Source of the DNA: Paulownia fortunei
Taxonomy: Eukaryota > Streptophyta > Magnoliopsida > Lamiales > Paulowniaceae
DNA length: 64,000 nt
Assembly (NCBI GenBank): GCA_019321725.1
Contig: CM033114.1
Location: 18,704,278 to 18,768,277 of the forward strand
Reading direction: 5' to 3'
The translations under genes and the position numbers were made by a program. The notes beneath the pieces were generated by a model. It worked only from the letters and a program-made list of their open reading frames with translations, ran no database searches and was not told the DNA's origin. Below are positions 12,656-25,312 of the stretch, in pieces (within the stretch, counting starts at the first letter, position 1; each line of letters begins with the position of its first letter).

Positions 12656-15600
12656 AAGGTGATATATAAAAAAAAGGTATTCAACAAAAAAAATACAAAT
12701 AATTGTTTTCATACCTATGTGTGATTACTGTACAAATAACAATTGAAAATAGATTTGACTAGCCCAAGCAATAAATTTATTTGTAGATTCATCTTGTGGA
12801 ATCTTATGCAAGTTTAGTTAGTAAAAGTGCATATTATATCCATACATGTATCACACATACATATATATGAATATATAATTATACAATATATATTCCATAC
12901 TTAATTGAAAAGTAATTATATTTTTCAATTATATTATATATCACGTATTATACATATTTGGTATTATACTTGATCAATGTTACTCCAATTTAACGAAAAA
13001 ATTTATTTTATTTTTATATATTTGCATTATAAATTATTGTGCGAAAGAATTTTATTTTTTCTTCTCAAATAATCATCACTATCCGTATTTTATCCGTACA
13101 TATGCAAACAATATATTCTTTTGACAATAATTGTTTGCCTCATCAAATTTTCATTGCTTGAAATGTCAAATTTTTTTCGTCCCTTAATTTTTCTAATTAC
13201 GAACAAAAGGAACTATCAACTGCGATCCATTATTATTACACCCCAAGTCACTTTATTTATATTTTGGGTATCCCTTCGTATATTTCCTAGCACCAAAAAC
13301 TACAGGTATATATTTATTGAATTTCATTTTAGTTTCTTCCCATTTTTGGTTATTTCTGACAATATTATTCATCATATTTAATTAATTACATAGGTTATTG
13401 ATATAACAATGTATTTTATACACCAATATTTTTCATATATATATTCCTTGTTCACCAATTTTTCATTCTTAATTTTTGTTACCTGTATTTAATAATTGAT
13501 CTAGATACATCATGATGAGGTGTGACATTGAGTTCAATTATTAATTTTTGTGTATTAGACATCAAAGTATTTTTATTTTTTTAAAGGAAAATAGCAAGAA
13601 GTGGATATTGCTTTCATTCTTGACCAGATTCAAGTTCTTGAGTTTGGTTCCAATTTTCATCAGCATGAGTTGACTGTAATTAAATGCCAATGATTTCATT
13701 TCATCATTGAGGAAAAAACTTATATTAAAAGTTCAGCCTAAAAACTAGGAGAATAATAATAAAAAAAAAAAACTAAATTGTAATTTAAATAGGAATTAAT
13801 TTCTCCTAATGGGAGTGGGAGTTAGTAATGATTCTTTAACAGAGTCAACTCAAGTATTAAACAAAAAGATAGGATAAACTCACAAACATATACACACAAA
13901 AGTTGTGAAATTTCATAAATAATGCTAAGTAAATTGACTCATCCATTCCCAAAAAAAAAAAATGTCCAATGTTCCGTTTATATTATGAATTCTATTTTTA
14001 TTTGTTTCATAATATTTTTCTTTTATTATTTAAATTTCTATTATAGTGTTCGTTTTAAATTATTAAGATGTAAATTAATTAAATCACTGTATTTCTAGAA
14101 TCTAATTAAGTAGGAATTTTTTTTTATGTAGAACATAAAATTCTAACTTAAATCTTGCAACGTGTTACACACTTTAAATTGATACGCTTAACATGTATTG
14201 AGATTGTAATACGAAATGAAATATGAATTATAATAGATGGATCCGAACAATATTTTACAAGGCAATTTTTCCTCTCTTTTGTTTTAGAAAAACTGTCCAA
14301 AAACAGCAATTTAAGAGATGTGCATCGTACATTTTATATGAACCCACATGTATATATGTGTATAAATATATAGTAAGATATATATTCAATGCATCAAATA
14401 ATATTAACAGAAAAAACTATTATAGAAATAAAATATCACCCATATTCATGAGACTTATATTCAAAACTTTTAAATTTAAAGCACTGTACTCCTTAGATAA
14501 GACCTATTGGCTCTCTAAATGAAATGTACACTATAAATTAATGTATATAATTTGTTATTTTATTTTGATAATGAAGGGTAATTTTGGAATAAATGACACA
14601 AAATTGAGTTTCTTAATTTCTTAGAAAATGTCAATTAGGACATCCAATTTGTGGAATCACGGAGCATATAGCCATTGAAAATTTCATGAACCACTAATAT
14701 TCAAATCTTATTTTAAATTTTATAATGCATGATCAAGTCGTGAAGACTCAATAACTAATTAGAAAAATACAACTTTTGTCCATTATTTTTAGGAATATAT
14801 TTGATTTTCATTGAGTTGTCACTTTGTGACTTTGTAGGATAAGATGTGTGCGCATTAAATTAATTTCATATACATTTTGTGAATAGCTTATGATATGTCA
14901 ATAAAATTATATTAAATTGTGATTGACAACTTAATATATTATATTATTGTTAAAAAATAAACAAAAAATTAAACATGTATGGATTCAATCCTGTCCATAG
15001 TTTGACTTTAACCATAAAGAATCTTGAAGTTTGAAAAGAAGTAACGATAATAAAATATTGGCCCCTCGTTTCCTCCATGAGTGATTGAATTTTCAACCTC
15101 CATGTTTACAGAGGAATCCATCCAATAAAAGTGAAGAAAAAATAAAATAAAAAACCTTTGATGGTCTAAGGGGGCATTTTAATCTTCAAGATTGAGCAGC
15201 CATCCTTGGAAGAATGTCCTTTTTATATGGGCCAGTGGGATTGTGAATAATAGAAATATATTTTTTTATAAAATAAATATTTATATATTATCCAATCAAT
15301 CGAAAAAATAATACATAAAAAATAATATGAATATTACCACAATGACTATAGTTATCAGAAAAAAATCAAGTCAGAGAAATTATCTTATGATGGAAAAGGA
15401 CTAATGTGAAAATTGGCTTCAAGTAGAATTTGAGGTGCTGACTAGGTTTTAGTCTAGCATTTAAGATTAACATTTATAACTTTACAAGTACGAGATATTG
15501 AATTTAAATTTTATAAGAGTATACATATATATATATATACACATATATATCTCATTTATATAAGTTTATTATCTCATTGTTCATTTTTATTTATTGGTTA

Positions 15601-16700
15601 ATGTATTAAATTATTAATTAATTTGTTATGATATAATGATGTAATAACCACTTTTCTAAAATATAATATTTTAAAACTAGAAAATTACTAATAATATCCA
15701 TATTTTACTTTATGACAATACACGTTCAACTGCTCACAAATTTAAACAGTAGTTAAATTGGAAGCATGAAACTTTGGGTGAAAAATAAATGGAGGAAAGT
15801 TTGATTAGTTCTTCATTTAATTTTTCTGTGATCTTTTAAATCTGATTTCATATAATAATGGTCTAACTAAAACATAAATTTCACATTCAAACTTGTGAAG
15901 CTTTTCACAACACAAATTTCCACATTTTCATTTATTTTATTATGGACTAAATCCTCTACAATTCAAACATTTTTTAAGTTAAAACAGCATAAGAAAATTT
16001 GGTTTTTTTTTGGGAATTGTGAATTGCACAAATTAAAGAAAACACAAAAAAATTGTACCATTATATTTCACATGGTAGTACTTCATATGAAGTAGTACAT
16101 CTTTTTTCTCATGTAGTACCATTGGATATAGAGTATATTTGTACTACTAATAATACCACTCAAAAAGGTTAATAAAAAGGTAGTAATTTTTAGGTCCACT
16201 AAAGAATGAAATATGCCTTCCTTCTGAGGGATGCCAAATCATTTGGTCACCAATAGAAAAATATGTTCAACCACTTTAGGTCATAAAATCTCATTACATA
16301 GTCTACTATTGATACTCTATACTAATGTTTTTTATTTTGTTTTTTTATTACACTAATGTTTGTTCTTGTAGATACCGTCTTCTCCTTTTCATATGGTACA
16401 ATTTATCACACTCATCGATCGGATTGTTCGACAGCTATAATGTACGAATATTTTTTAAAGATAGTCGTCTTTGAATCAGATACGTATCATTATTTCATTA
16501 CTTTTTGATAATGTAGTTGACGTTTTGAAAAGTATTTTAAAGATTATGTAAAAAGTGAAGTATCGTTTGTGTCGGATTTGTATCCACAATTTTAGAATTT
16601 CTTCATAGTTAATATTTTAAAATGTATTTAAAAGATTTTGGATAGAAGAAAAGCTTAATAAAAAGTGTGGTTTGGACTATTTGGAGATGCTTGTAGAACG

Positions 16701-17594
16701 TATTTGTGGATGTTTAAGATTTGGGATAATGCTTTGCTTTGACAATTTTGCCAACTGCTGCTCTGTTACTTTGTGTAGGAAGTTTTTTGCCAAACTGATT
16801 TCAGGTACTATGCATGTATTTACCTACTACGTATGGTTTTGTAAATGGAATGGTATGTATTTATCTCTAAACTTCTTTCATGTTTTCCCTTTGGGATATT
16901 GTTGTTATTCCAATTCTTTGCCTTTGGTTGTATAAGAATTATAAATGGGTTAACGGGTCGTTAATGAAGGCAGACTCGACTTAACGACCCGATCCAAATG
17001 ATTTGAAATTAAATTTTAGTGACAGTGATTTTTTGTAATAGAAAATTACCTACATAACATTATTAATTTTCCACTAATCTCAATTTCCCACCAATCTCAT
17101 ATTATTCCCACTTTTAGCATATGCAGAAAACGATCAAACTCTTAACAATGTAACAGAAAATAACATAAGAGAAAATAATAGAAAGAGAAAGAAGACTATT
17201 ATGATTAGACTACAGATAAAATACCATTAGATGAAATATTTAGACAATGGATCAAAATTTCTACCGTAAATGATCAAGTTTGGATAAAAGTGAGCCGCAA
17301 ATAAAAAAAAACACAGATAATTCGACCATATCACTTATCTTATATATATTGTGTTTAATTTCCGTGGGATTGGTATGTTAAGCTGCTGCTTTGTTAGTTT
17401 GTGAAGTTGTTTTGGGATTTAGGGTCTACTAACCGAATATGCGTATTTCCAGGTGTTTAAGGTATGCAGCAAATCATGTTTTGTTGTGTACTAGGAGTTG
17501 GAATTGTAGTTATGCAACCGCCACCATCAATTCTATTTTTTTTTTTAATTTGTATAGATTTATATATATAATTATTAAAAATTAAAAATTTATT
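16701..17594. other. Intergenic between the duplication and the hAT element
   Basis: No recognisable gene. An 87-codon open frame at 16672-16935 is Cys/Phe-rich and matches nothing I know; I do not call it. A perfect inverted repeat, GGGTCGTTAA at 16955-16964 and TTAACGACCC at 16981-16990, could form a hairpin with a 16-base loop. A 'gctgct.tgtta.tttgtg' word occurs at about 16756 and again at 17382, suggesting an old local duplication. Confidence 0.45.
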
Positions 17595-17751
17595 CCCTTA
17601 AATAGAGGTGATCATGGTGCGATTTTATGATTTTTTTTATTAATGTCAAACCGAATTATCATATGCAGTTTTGTTGGAAAATAATTTCAAATTGTGGTTT
17701 TGTCAAATAAAATGAAAATGCAGTTTTAAACGGTTGCGGACAGTTTGACGA

Positions 17752-19445
17752 TTTTTGTTGTGAAATTTCGTGAACACAAGTATACATTATCGTATACAAG
17801 TAATAAAGTAATAAATAAATTATCGTTCCCACAAGAATTATTGAATTATTAAGTAACGAAATTATATTAACTCTAATTTTATTTGAATAAATAAAAATGA
17901 GTTTTTATGATTAGAAACAAAATGTATCTAAACTAACTAGTGATCAAAATTAACTAATGATAAAATTCAAAAACTTAAAAGTTTAGGTTATGATTTCACC
18001 GTAATTAATCTAAATTAAATAATTCATCTCATCAATTTCAATTTAATTTTCAAGTGATAGTAGATAATATCCAGTAATCTCTCCCAAGGTTTAATGAACA
18101 TACCATCAATTGCTAACTCACTATATTCGTATGTGAATTACAACAATTAATAGTTCATTTAGTTATATGGATCTCCAACAAGGCTACACAAATCATGCAA
18201 GTATATTCATATCTCACATGCAATTTATGGTTCTCTACATATAGAATTAAACACATATATCACCTCCCGCATCAATATAATTAGCAAATTATTCAATTAG
18301 TGGCCAAATAATTGAAAGCATTAAGAACAATGTAGAAAACTCAACTTGAAAATAAATTGAGAATTGAATTGATAAAAATATTTAACACATGCTAATTAGA
18401 TTACATTACAACCCTAAAAAAGAAAATTAGTTCATTATGATAAAAATAAAAGATAATTTAATAATATCCATGACATAATTAATGAGAAAAGGAGGAAAAT
18501 GAAATAAAACTTGGAAGATGATGAGTTTCTTCCCTTGTAGATGTCTTCTTCTCAAATTTTGAAAGAATTCTCTATTCTTCTTCTTTCTTGACTTGTTTTC
18601 TCTTCTCTTCCTCTCTCATTCTCTAAAAAAAATCTGATTTTTTCACCCTTTGAGACTTTTGAATTGTTGAAAATTACATAAGAGATGCCGTAAAGAGGGC
18701 AAAATGATGATTTTGCCCTTACTTGTCCGCCTAGCAGTGCCTAAGCACTGATTGGCAGCGTCTAGGCACTGCCCATTTTGTCCAAGGCAGTACCTGCAGC
18801 GCCTAGCAGTGCCTAGGCACTGATTGACAACGTCTAGGCACTGCCCATTTTGTCCAAGGCAGTACCTGCAGCGCCTAGGCGCTGCACCTGCTGCCCAAAA
18901 TTTGTATCTGTAACATTTAAATCATTTTTCAATCGATATTTCACCACTTTCAAGGCATAATTGGCTTTTGGTATCTTCATATAAATTATAACTCTATGTT
19001 TTGTCTTTCTATAGGAACTTGAATCAATTTAATATGAAATCTATGGAAAAAGTTATTCCTAAAATACCAAAATATATCATACCAGAAATTTTCAGTCAAG
19101 TGCAAACTATTTAACCCAATTTTTCTTATTGAAATAGAAATAATTAGATTTCATAATAAACATAAAAGTCATAGAACTATCTTTTATCTTTCCAATGGTT
19201 CAATAAACAAATTAAAATGATATTAGAGCAAAATGTTATGATTGAAATATAAATATTGCCATTAATAGCAACAAAAAGCGGATTATTCAAAATTTTAACC
19301 AAGTTTTATGTTTCTTTCCATTTTCTTCTTATTTTGCCATTAACTAAAATATATCAAACTAAATGCATAAAAAGTAACATAAATACTCAAAAATTAATCA
19401 AAAAGTTAAGCAAATGATACTTAATTAATGGGTATAAAATTCACC
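17752..19445 (+). repeat. Palindrome-bearing dispersed repeat, copy 1, nested in the hAT element
   Basis: This noncoding sequence interrupts the hAT element. It starts near 'tgaaatttcgtgaacac', has an early 'atcgttcccacaagaatt', a pyrimidine-rich middle (about 18530-18640), a GCGCCTAGGCGC-rich block (18728-18890), a conserved stretch 'ggcttttggtatcttcat' (about 18963) and 'cctaaaataccaaaatat', and ends near 'ttcacccatca'. The same order occurs at 52566-54611 and, 5'-truncated, at 56136-56800. The flanks 'gatttttgttg' and 'gattgttg' may be a decayed target duplication. TG...CA-like ends and lack of coding suggest a non-autonomous LTR-type derivative, but I cannot place it in a named family. 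Confidence 0.65.
18728..18884. repeat. 72-bp tandem repeat with GCGCCTAGGCGC palindromes
   Basis: Two full units start at 18728 and 18800 and a third begins at 18872 with the same 'cgcctag' start. The two units differ at only a few bases. Each unit contains further small palindromes ('agtgcctaggcact', 'gtctaggcactg'). The segment is much richer in G+C than anything around it. It lies inside repeat copy 1; the equivalent positions of copies 2 and 3 have related CCTAGGCG words but not the 72-bp duplication. Confidence 0.85.
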
Positions 19446-19758
19446 CATCAATGATTGTTGCTCTTATTTTTTATCTTAAGTCTTAAAATTGAAAGATGTG
19501 AGTTGGAAAAAAAAAAATCAGTTTAATTATTAAGGTTTTGTATACTAAGTTAATTACAAAATTACTCTTTTAATGTATAAATAGGCGGTTGAGTTTTTTA
19601 CAATTTTTTTAACTCCCAAAACCGCCACCGCACCACTAAAACGGTGCGGTTTTTGTTTTGTATTTTAAATCACGAATTTTGTGATAAATTAATATTAACG
19701 GTGCGGTACGAAACAGTTCGAGCGATTTTTCTTAAATTAGGATCACCCTACCCTTAAA

Positions 19759-20327
19759 TAATAAAAAATATCTCTTTATTTATTATTTTTAATAATAATA
19801 AAAATTCTCATCTTCAATATCCATTTTCTAGCTATATCACTGGTTACAATAGTACGATATCCATTGAATTTTACAACTACTTATGCGTACATAAATATGT
19901 ATTACATGTGTTTACGGTTATAGGGTGTACATCTTGTGTATACATTAATATATACTTAGACTATTGTATATGTTAAGACTTATATAATTGTTCTAACCTA
20001 AATCCTATTTCAATAGGATGTCTATTCAATTTTTTCTATTTACTATTTGTTTGGGTTAAGGTTTGGTTGTCTCTATTGTTTTAAGGACGGACCCTTTTTT
20101 AAGTTAAGTTTTGTACAATGTGTGTTAAAATAGATATGATAATATATATGTATGTAATAGTAGTGCAATATTCATATATATATATGCGACTATAATGTAT
20201 TTTTTTTATTATAAAATATATTAAAAGTGTATATTATCTTAATGTATATACCACATTATTATATATGCACACACACATATATATATACAAAATGCTGCAT
20301 GATATATAATTATTTTATTTAAAAATA
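19759..20327. other. AT-rich spacer, partly repeated at 21527-21680
   Basis: No gene. The stretch 20171-20327 ('atatatatatgcgac' then 'attataaaatatattaaaagtgtatatta') recurs at about 21527-21680 beyond the long-TIR element. The element thus seems to sit between two halves of an older local duplication of about 150 bp. The rest is simple AT-rich sequence. Confidence 0.45.
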
Positions 20328-21439
20328 GGATTAATCTCACTTTACCCTATTCTACTCTTATTAAATATTACTTTGTTTACTCGTACTCTTAATTGGTATC
20401 ACTTACCCTCTTTTACTCTTAAAAAAAAAACTTAATTGTCCTCACCATTAATTAAAGTTACATTAAAAATATTTTAAAATTAATATATTTATATTTATAT
20501 TCTTATAATTTTTTTAACTTCATTAATTAATACTTAACGTTAAATTTATATGACATTTTATTGTACTTAAAATTTAGTGATTATTTATTTAATTTAATAT
20601 AATTCCTATTAAATTACTATATAATAAAATATTTTCTGTTAGCTATTACATTTCTATTTATAAATTTATTATTCATCACAAATTTAAAGAATATATAATA
20701 CGTTTCTAAACAATATTTTATCTATATGTGAAATATTAGTACTAATTTTCCAATTATTAATTGGATAATCCTAATGTAATAAAAACTATATTAAATTAGA
20801 AAAATAGTCATTTTGTAGTTAATTTTTGTTAGACACCTGAATGAATATATTTTCAAATTTAACATAACTTCTTTTAATTCACGATAATAAGATTCTTTAT
20901 ATTTATTTAATAATAATAAACTTAATACTAAAATACTAGTTTTTTAATTTAACATAATTTCTATTAAATTATGATAATTTCATTAATAATGAGAAATCTA
21001 TTATTAATATTTAACATATTTAATAAAATATTATTTATGATATATTACACATTTTTTACATTTATGACGAACAAGAAAATTATAAGTAACATATATTAGC
21101 TAACCAAATATCCTACTTCTAGTATATAAAATATATGTTAAATTAAAAAATAGTCATTACATTAAACGTACAATAAAGTTTGAAATAAATTTAATGTTAA
21201 GTGTTAATCAATTAAGTTTAAAAAATTATTAGAATATAGATATTAGTATAATAATTTTAATAAAAATAATAGGTAAGGACAATTATATCATTTTTAATAA
21301 TACAATGGGTGAAGTTTTATCATAAGAGTAAAAAGGGCAAAGTGATACCAATTTAGAATAAGAGGGTAGATTGATATAATTGAAAAAAATAAAAGACTGA
21401 TACTCAATAAAAATAAAAAGAAATAAAGTGAGATTAACC
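20328..21439. mobile_element. Long-terminal-inverted-repeat element (MULE-like), non-autonomous
   Basis: The first ~150 bases and the reverse complement of the last ~180 share, in order, 'ttaatctcacttta', 'taccctcttttactctta'-like words, 'aattggtatcactt' and 'aattgtcct.acc'. The ends are GGATTAATCTCAC and GTGAGATTAACC. The flanks are 'ttaaaaata' (20319-20327) and 'ttaaaaaata' (21440-21449), a plausible decayed 9-bp target duplication as made by Mutator-like elements. There is no coding sequence inside. A related 'ttggtatcaatta' end type occurs at 61968-64000. Confidence 0.65.
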
Positions 21440-22182
21440 TTAAAAAATATTTTAAATGTGTACATGAAAATAATATATATAGTCAATTCAATATGTGTTT
21501 ATTATAGACTAAATATATGAATATGCCCATATATATATATATATGCATCTTTGTATGTAAAGATTTTATTATAAAATATATAAAAGGTGTATATTATATT
21601 AATATGTTAATAGTACAAGTACATATAATTAATTGTGAAAAAATGTTGAATGACAAATATCAAATTATTTATCTATGAAATTTACCAAGCAAGCATGTTT
21701 TAGGAGATTTTCTGTAAAATTAACTATTCAACTAAATCAATTATTCCAAAAAAAAAACATATCACATCAATCATCATTATTTTACTTTTTTTTCTAAAAA
21801 TATAATAATTAAAAAAATACACATCCCAACCCAACATTTCATTTATCTCGCAAATTATTTTCTCACTTTTTCTTTGAAAATCAATTCTCCAAAATGAATG
21901 TATCATTCAAATGTTTTACATAAGAATAATATCTTTACAGTACTCAATGTAAATAAAATTTTATTATGTTACTTGTATTGATAATTTTAGAAAAAAATAA
22001 TTAATTTCCTCAAGGTTAAAATGAGTAAAGAACTAGTTCATTATCTTTCCTCAAAACTACCTAATGAAATACAAACATACATTTATTTATATATATATAT
22101 ATATAACACTAATAATCTAACTAAAAATTATTCAAATTGCCATAGATCGGGATTCAAAGAAAGAGATTGGGCTTCTTCATTA

Positions 22183-22928
22183 GGCCTCGTTTACTTTCAT
22201 GGAAGAGGCGGGATAAACGAAATAATCTAGGATTATCACTTGATTACACTGCATTACTAGAGCCCTTATAATTTGGGTTAGCCAGCATGGTGGATGGACA
22301 CTCCTTGATATACCATCCCACTTGGACGTCGGACAGAACAATCCAACGGAAATTAAATGTCTTATATGCCCTTGCATTAGCATTTTTACAGAAATACCCT
22401 CAACCCAATTCATAAGACTTCTTCCCCATGGCACTTTGCAAACATCCTGCTGCAAAACGTCTTCCACATCCCAAGGCTTTGCCTTCTCTCTTCCGCTCCC
22501 TGCAAATGTAAAATCATTTTCCGGCGCCGCCAAAGCCACTATGCAACATACTGAAGAAGAAGAAAAAATGAGAAAAAAAGAGGAAAGGGAAGAAAAAGAA
22601 TTATGGGAAAGAACAGAAAGAAATAGGAAAGAGGAGTGTTGGTGGTGGTAGAGGTGGTTATTGTAATTGGACTGAGGCATGAAAGAAAGAATGAGATAAA
22701 GTTTTCGGAAGAAAACACAAATAAGGAGAGGAGAATTTGTGACGTTAGTATTTTTATCATATTACCATATTATCGCTCGTTTATTTGATTAGATTTTATA
22801 TTAATATATCATCATTATAATAAATCCAAATCCAAATACATATAATATTATTAATGAATTAGTATATATTTTATAATTTATCACATTATTCATTAATCAT
22901 CACATATCTCACCCAACAAAATAAATAA
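22183..22928. mobile_element. Copy-B-only insertion, possible non-autonomous DNA transposon with captured sequence
   Basis: Copy A reads straight through this site ('gggctttccctcaagtgat', 10181-10199), while copy B has ~745 extra bases between 'gggcttcttca' and 'cttgagtgat'. The left end 'ggcctcgtttactttc', with 'ggataaacga', and the right end 'tatctcacccaac', with 'aaaataaat', form a weak inverted pair. The middle (about 22320-22680) is clearly richer in G+C, with a purine-rich run; it opens a 166-codon frame on the minus strand that matches no family I know and is partly low-complexity. It could be a captured host fragment. Class is uncertain. Confidence 0.5.
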
Positions 22929-24359
22929 TCACTTGAGTGATAAGCGAGCGAGCCACTCCAAGTCGAAAGCGATTAAATGTCAAAACCAAGAGCAGAAGGA
23001 GATTTTGAAAACTCTTTCCTTATGTTTTTCAAATAAGCATAATAGAACATTAGGGCAGCCATTAAATAATTAATAATTCAAACATAATTATTATGGCAAC
23101 TCCTAAAAGATGCACACAACTCCTCACGTCCATAATACTTTTGGAGGCTCTTTGGGGTCTTTAAAATTAGATGGGAGAAACCATAAACAAGAAAAAAAAA
23201 AATATTTTGCTCCTTTTATCCACTTGGCAAGATAGCCTGGCACAACAAAGCACTAAACTTTCTGTCTTCAACTTATATATTGAAAAAAGCTAATATATTA
23301 ACCGTCTACTTAACATTCTTGTGCAATTTTAAGAAGGAACCTTGGTCCTTGGTTCGGTGAATGACCATTTTAACAATTATATAAAAAGAAATAAATGGCA
23401 CCTAATATTAATTAAAAAAAATAGCTAATCTAACTAATAATCATTATTATACATGTCGTTTGATTGATATCAATCTTCTATAGTTACAATTATCGTATCA
23501 TATAAATGTCTATGGTAATTGCAATAACCATTACAATAAAAAATTAATTAAATTAGATAAAGTTAAATACCACTTAAGCGTCACAACTGGAAAATAGTCC
23601 AAATAGAACGTGCAATCTATAAAATTGACTTGCTTAAAAGAATGAAGAGGTTTTGATGGTGGCATGCCAATATTCAAAGATATAAATTCTATTTTTATTT
23701 AAACTGTAATTATAATTAATAACAAAATTTAAAGATGAGGGGTTTAATGATTGATATATAAAAAAACCAAAATTGTATACAACTAAATGAAATACAAATA
23801 ATTGCTCTCAGGGCTCAGGTGTATGAGTCATGTCTATGTTTTATAACTCCAAAAATAACAATTTCAAATTGATTTGACTAGCCCAAGCAATGAATTTATA
23901 TGTAGATACATATTGTGGAATCTTATGCAAAATTTAGTTTAATAAAATTTTTATATTATATTCGTACATGTATTACATATATATATATATGAATATATAA
24001 TAATACAATATATATTCTAGACTTAACCAAAAAAGTAATTATATTTTTTATTTAATTTATATATTATGTATTATGCCAATTTCACTCCATCTTGATGAAG
24101 AATTTTAAATTCTTTTTATATATTGGCATAAAAAACAACTACGTGAAAGAGTTCTAGTTTTTCTTCTGAAATAATCATCAATATTCGTATTTCATTCTTA
24201 TGTGTGCAAAAAATATGTTCTTTTGTTAATGGATTGTTTGCCTCATCAAATTTTTCATCATAAACTTTCATTGCTAATTAGTATCAATTTTTTGCCATCC
24301 CATAATTTTACTAAATACACACACAAGGAACTGTCAACTATGATCTATTATTATTAACA

Positions 24360-25312
24360 CACTATAACAAATTTATTTTTTAGCGATGAAAATTTTCAAT
24401 GCTAAAATGGTCAATCATTGCTAAATATCAATAGTGATGAAAAAATATCATTGCAATAAGAGCGTCGAAAAATAATTCGAGAATAAAATATGAACTTTCA
24501 TCGCAAAATTAGCCACAACAACAACTTGTCGCTAGAGAAACAAAATTTTATCGATGAAATATTTTAAAGTTTCATCGTCAAATTATTTGAAAAAACTTAA
24601 GAACAAATGATTTATTTCACTTTAGTGATGAAAATTTAACTTTTCGTCGTTAATATAATTTATTTAGCGATTGTTGTTCATCGCTAAAAGCAAAAATAGA
24701 AAATATATATTTTTTAGTATTTAGGGACAACATGGAATTTTTCGTTGCTAATAAAAAAAATTATAAAAAAAAATTTTAGCGATGAATTTTTCAAAATTTA
24801 TCGCTAATATTTAATTTTTTAAAATATTTTTATTTATTTCTATTATTAGACCTTGATTTAAACAATAAATTCATAACATGTTTGTTACAATCATTCTCAA
24901 ATATCCAACAACTTCTCACAATATATTCAACAACCATTCACAACACGTCAATCATTCAACGGTCTAAATATCATTAATTAAAAATATTTCATTAAAAAAT
25001 TTATTGTATATTAAATAAACTATCGTATAGACAAATCATATAAAGAAATCATTAAATAAATTATTATAAAAGTTAACATTAAAAGTAAAATATCATTATG
25101 TACATATTAAACAAAACTCTAATACACCCAAAAAATTGACTGAACTTGATGATCATTAAAATAAAAACCTTCAGGTGTCGTTTCATCCATTAATGTAAAA
25201 TAACAAATCAAAAATATAGTTAAAAATTAACACTATATATTAAACCTAATCGTATATATCAAAATAATAGCAATAACTAATATGAACAATATTGACATAA
25301 CAATTTATTCAT
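24360..25312. mobile_element. CACTA-type element end with subterminal repeats, copy B only
   Basis: It begins CACTATAACAAATTT and is followed over about 430 bp by many direct and inverted copies of a 'TTTAGCGATGAAA' motif (e.g. at 24381, 24648, 24665 and 24778), the subterminal array of CACTA/EnSpm elements. Copy A is uninterrupted here ('attattacaccccaagtcac', 13230). I did not find a matching TAGTG right end; similarity to copy A resumes near 25312 ('cacattttatttctattttg'). It is therefore a truncated or decayed non-autonomous element. Confidence 0.68.

Larger units (their letters stand above)
9950..16700. repeat. Segmental duplication, copy A (direct copy of 21918-28330)
   Basis: A noncoding, AT-rich block whose landmarks recur in the same order about 11.6-12 kb downstream. 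Paired anchors include 9971 with 21934 ('ctcaatgta'), 11447 with 23423 ('aataatcatta' then 'tacatgtcgttt'), 12750 with 23870 ('gatttgactagcccaagcaa'), 13590 with 25688 ('atagcaagaa' then 'tggatattgct'), 14640 with 26650 ('aggacatccaat'), 15180 with 27190 ('aatcttcaagattg') and 16670 with 28300 ('tttggacta'). Identity in the aligned parts looks like 80-90% by eye. No reading frame is conserved between the copies, so I see no gene in it. Copy A has at least two insertions absent from copy B, listed separately. Confidence 0.85.
17603..19750. mobile_element. Non-autonomous hAT element with perfect 8-bp target duplication
   Basis: The flanks carry a perfect 8-bp direct repeat CCCTTAAA (17595-17602 and 19751-19758), the target length of hAT transposons. 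The ends are TAGAGGTGATCATGG on the left and ATCACCCTA on the right, an inverted pair. Both arms match the ends of the larger hAT element at 55215-60075: the reverse complement of the right arm aligns with that element's left end ('gtaccgcac', 'attaatttatca', 'caaaaaccgca'), and the left arm with its right end. No transposase is present. Without the nested repeat at about 17752-19445, the element would be only some 450 bp, so it is an internally deleted relative that would need the transposase of an autonomous member. Confidence 0.88.

Noticed and set aside
14223..14522. 99-codon frame in duplication copy A
   Set aside because: Not conserved in copy B and has no known motif; chance frame.
16672..16935. 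87-codon Cys/Phe-rich frame
   Set aside because: No family recognised, begins inside the duplication edge, and has no promoter or splice context.
18728..18884. CRISPR-like array
   Set aside because: Units are directly adjacent with no unique spacers, in a eukaryotic transposon context; it is a tandem repeat.
22180..22680. 166-codon minus-strand frame
   Set aside because: Lies wholly inside a copy-specific insertion and is largely Ser/Phe-rich low-complexity; more likely transposon or captured sequence than a gene.
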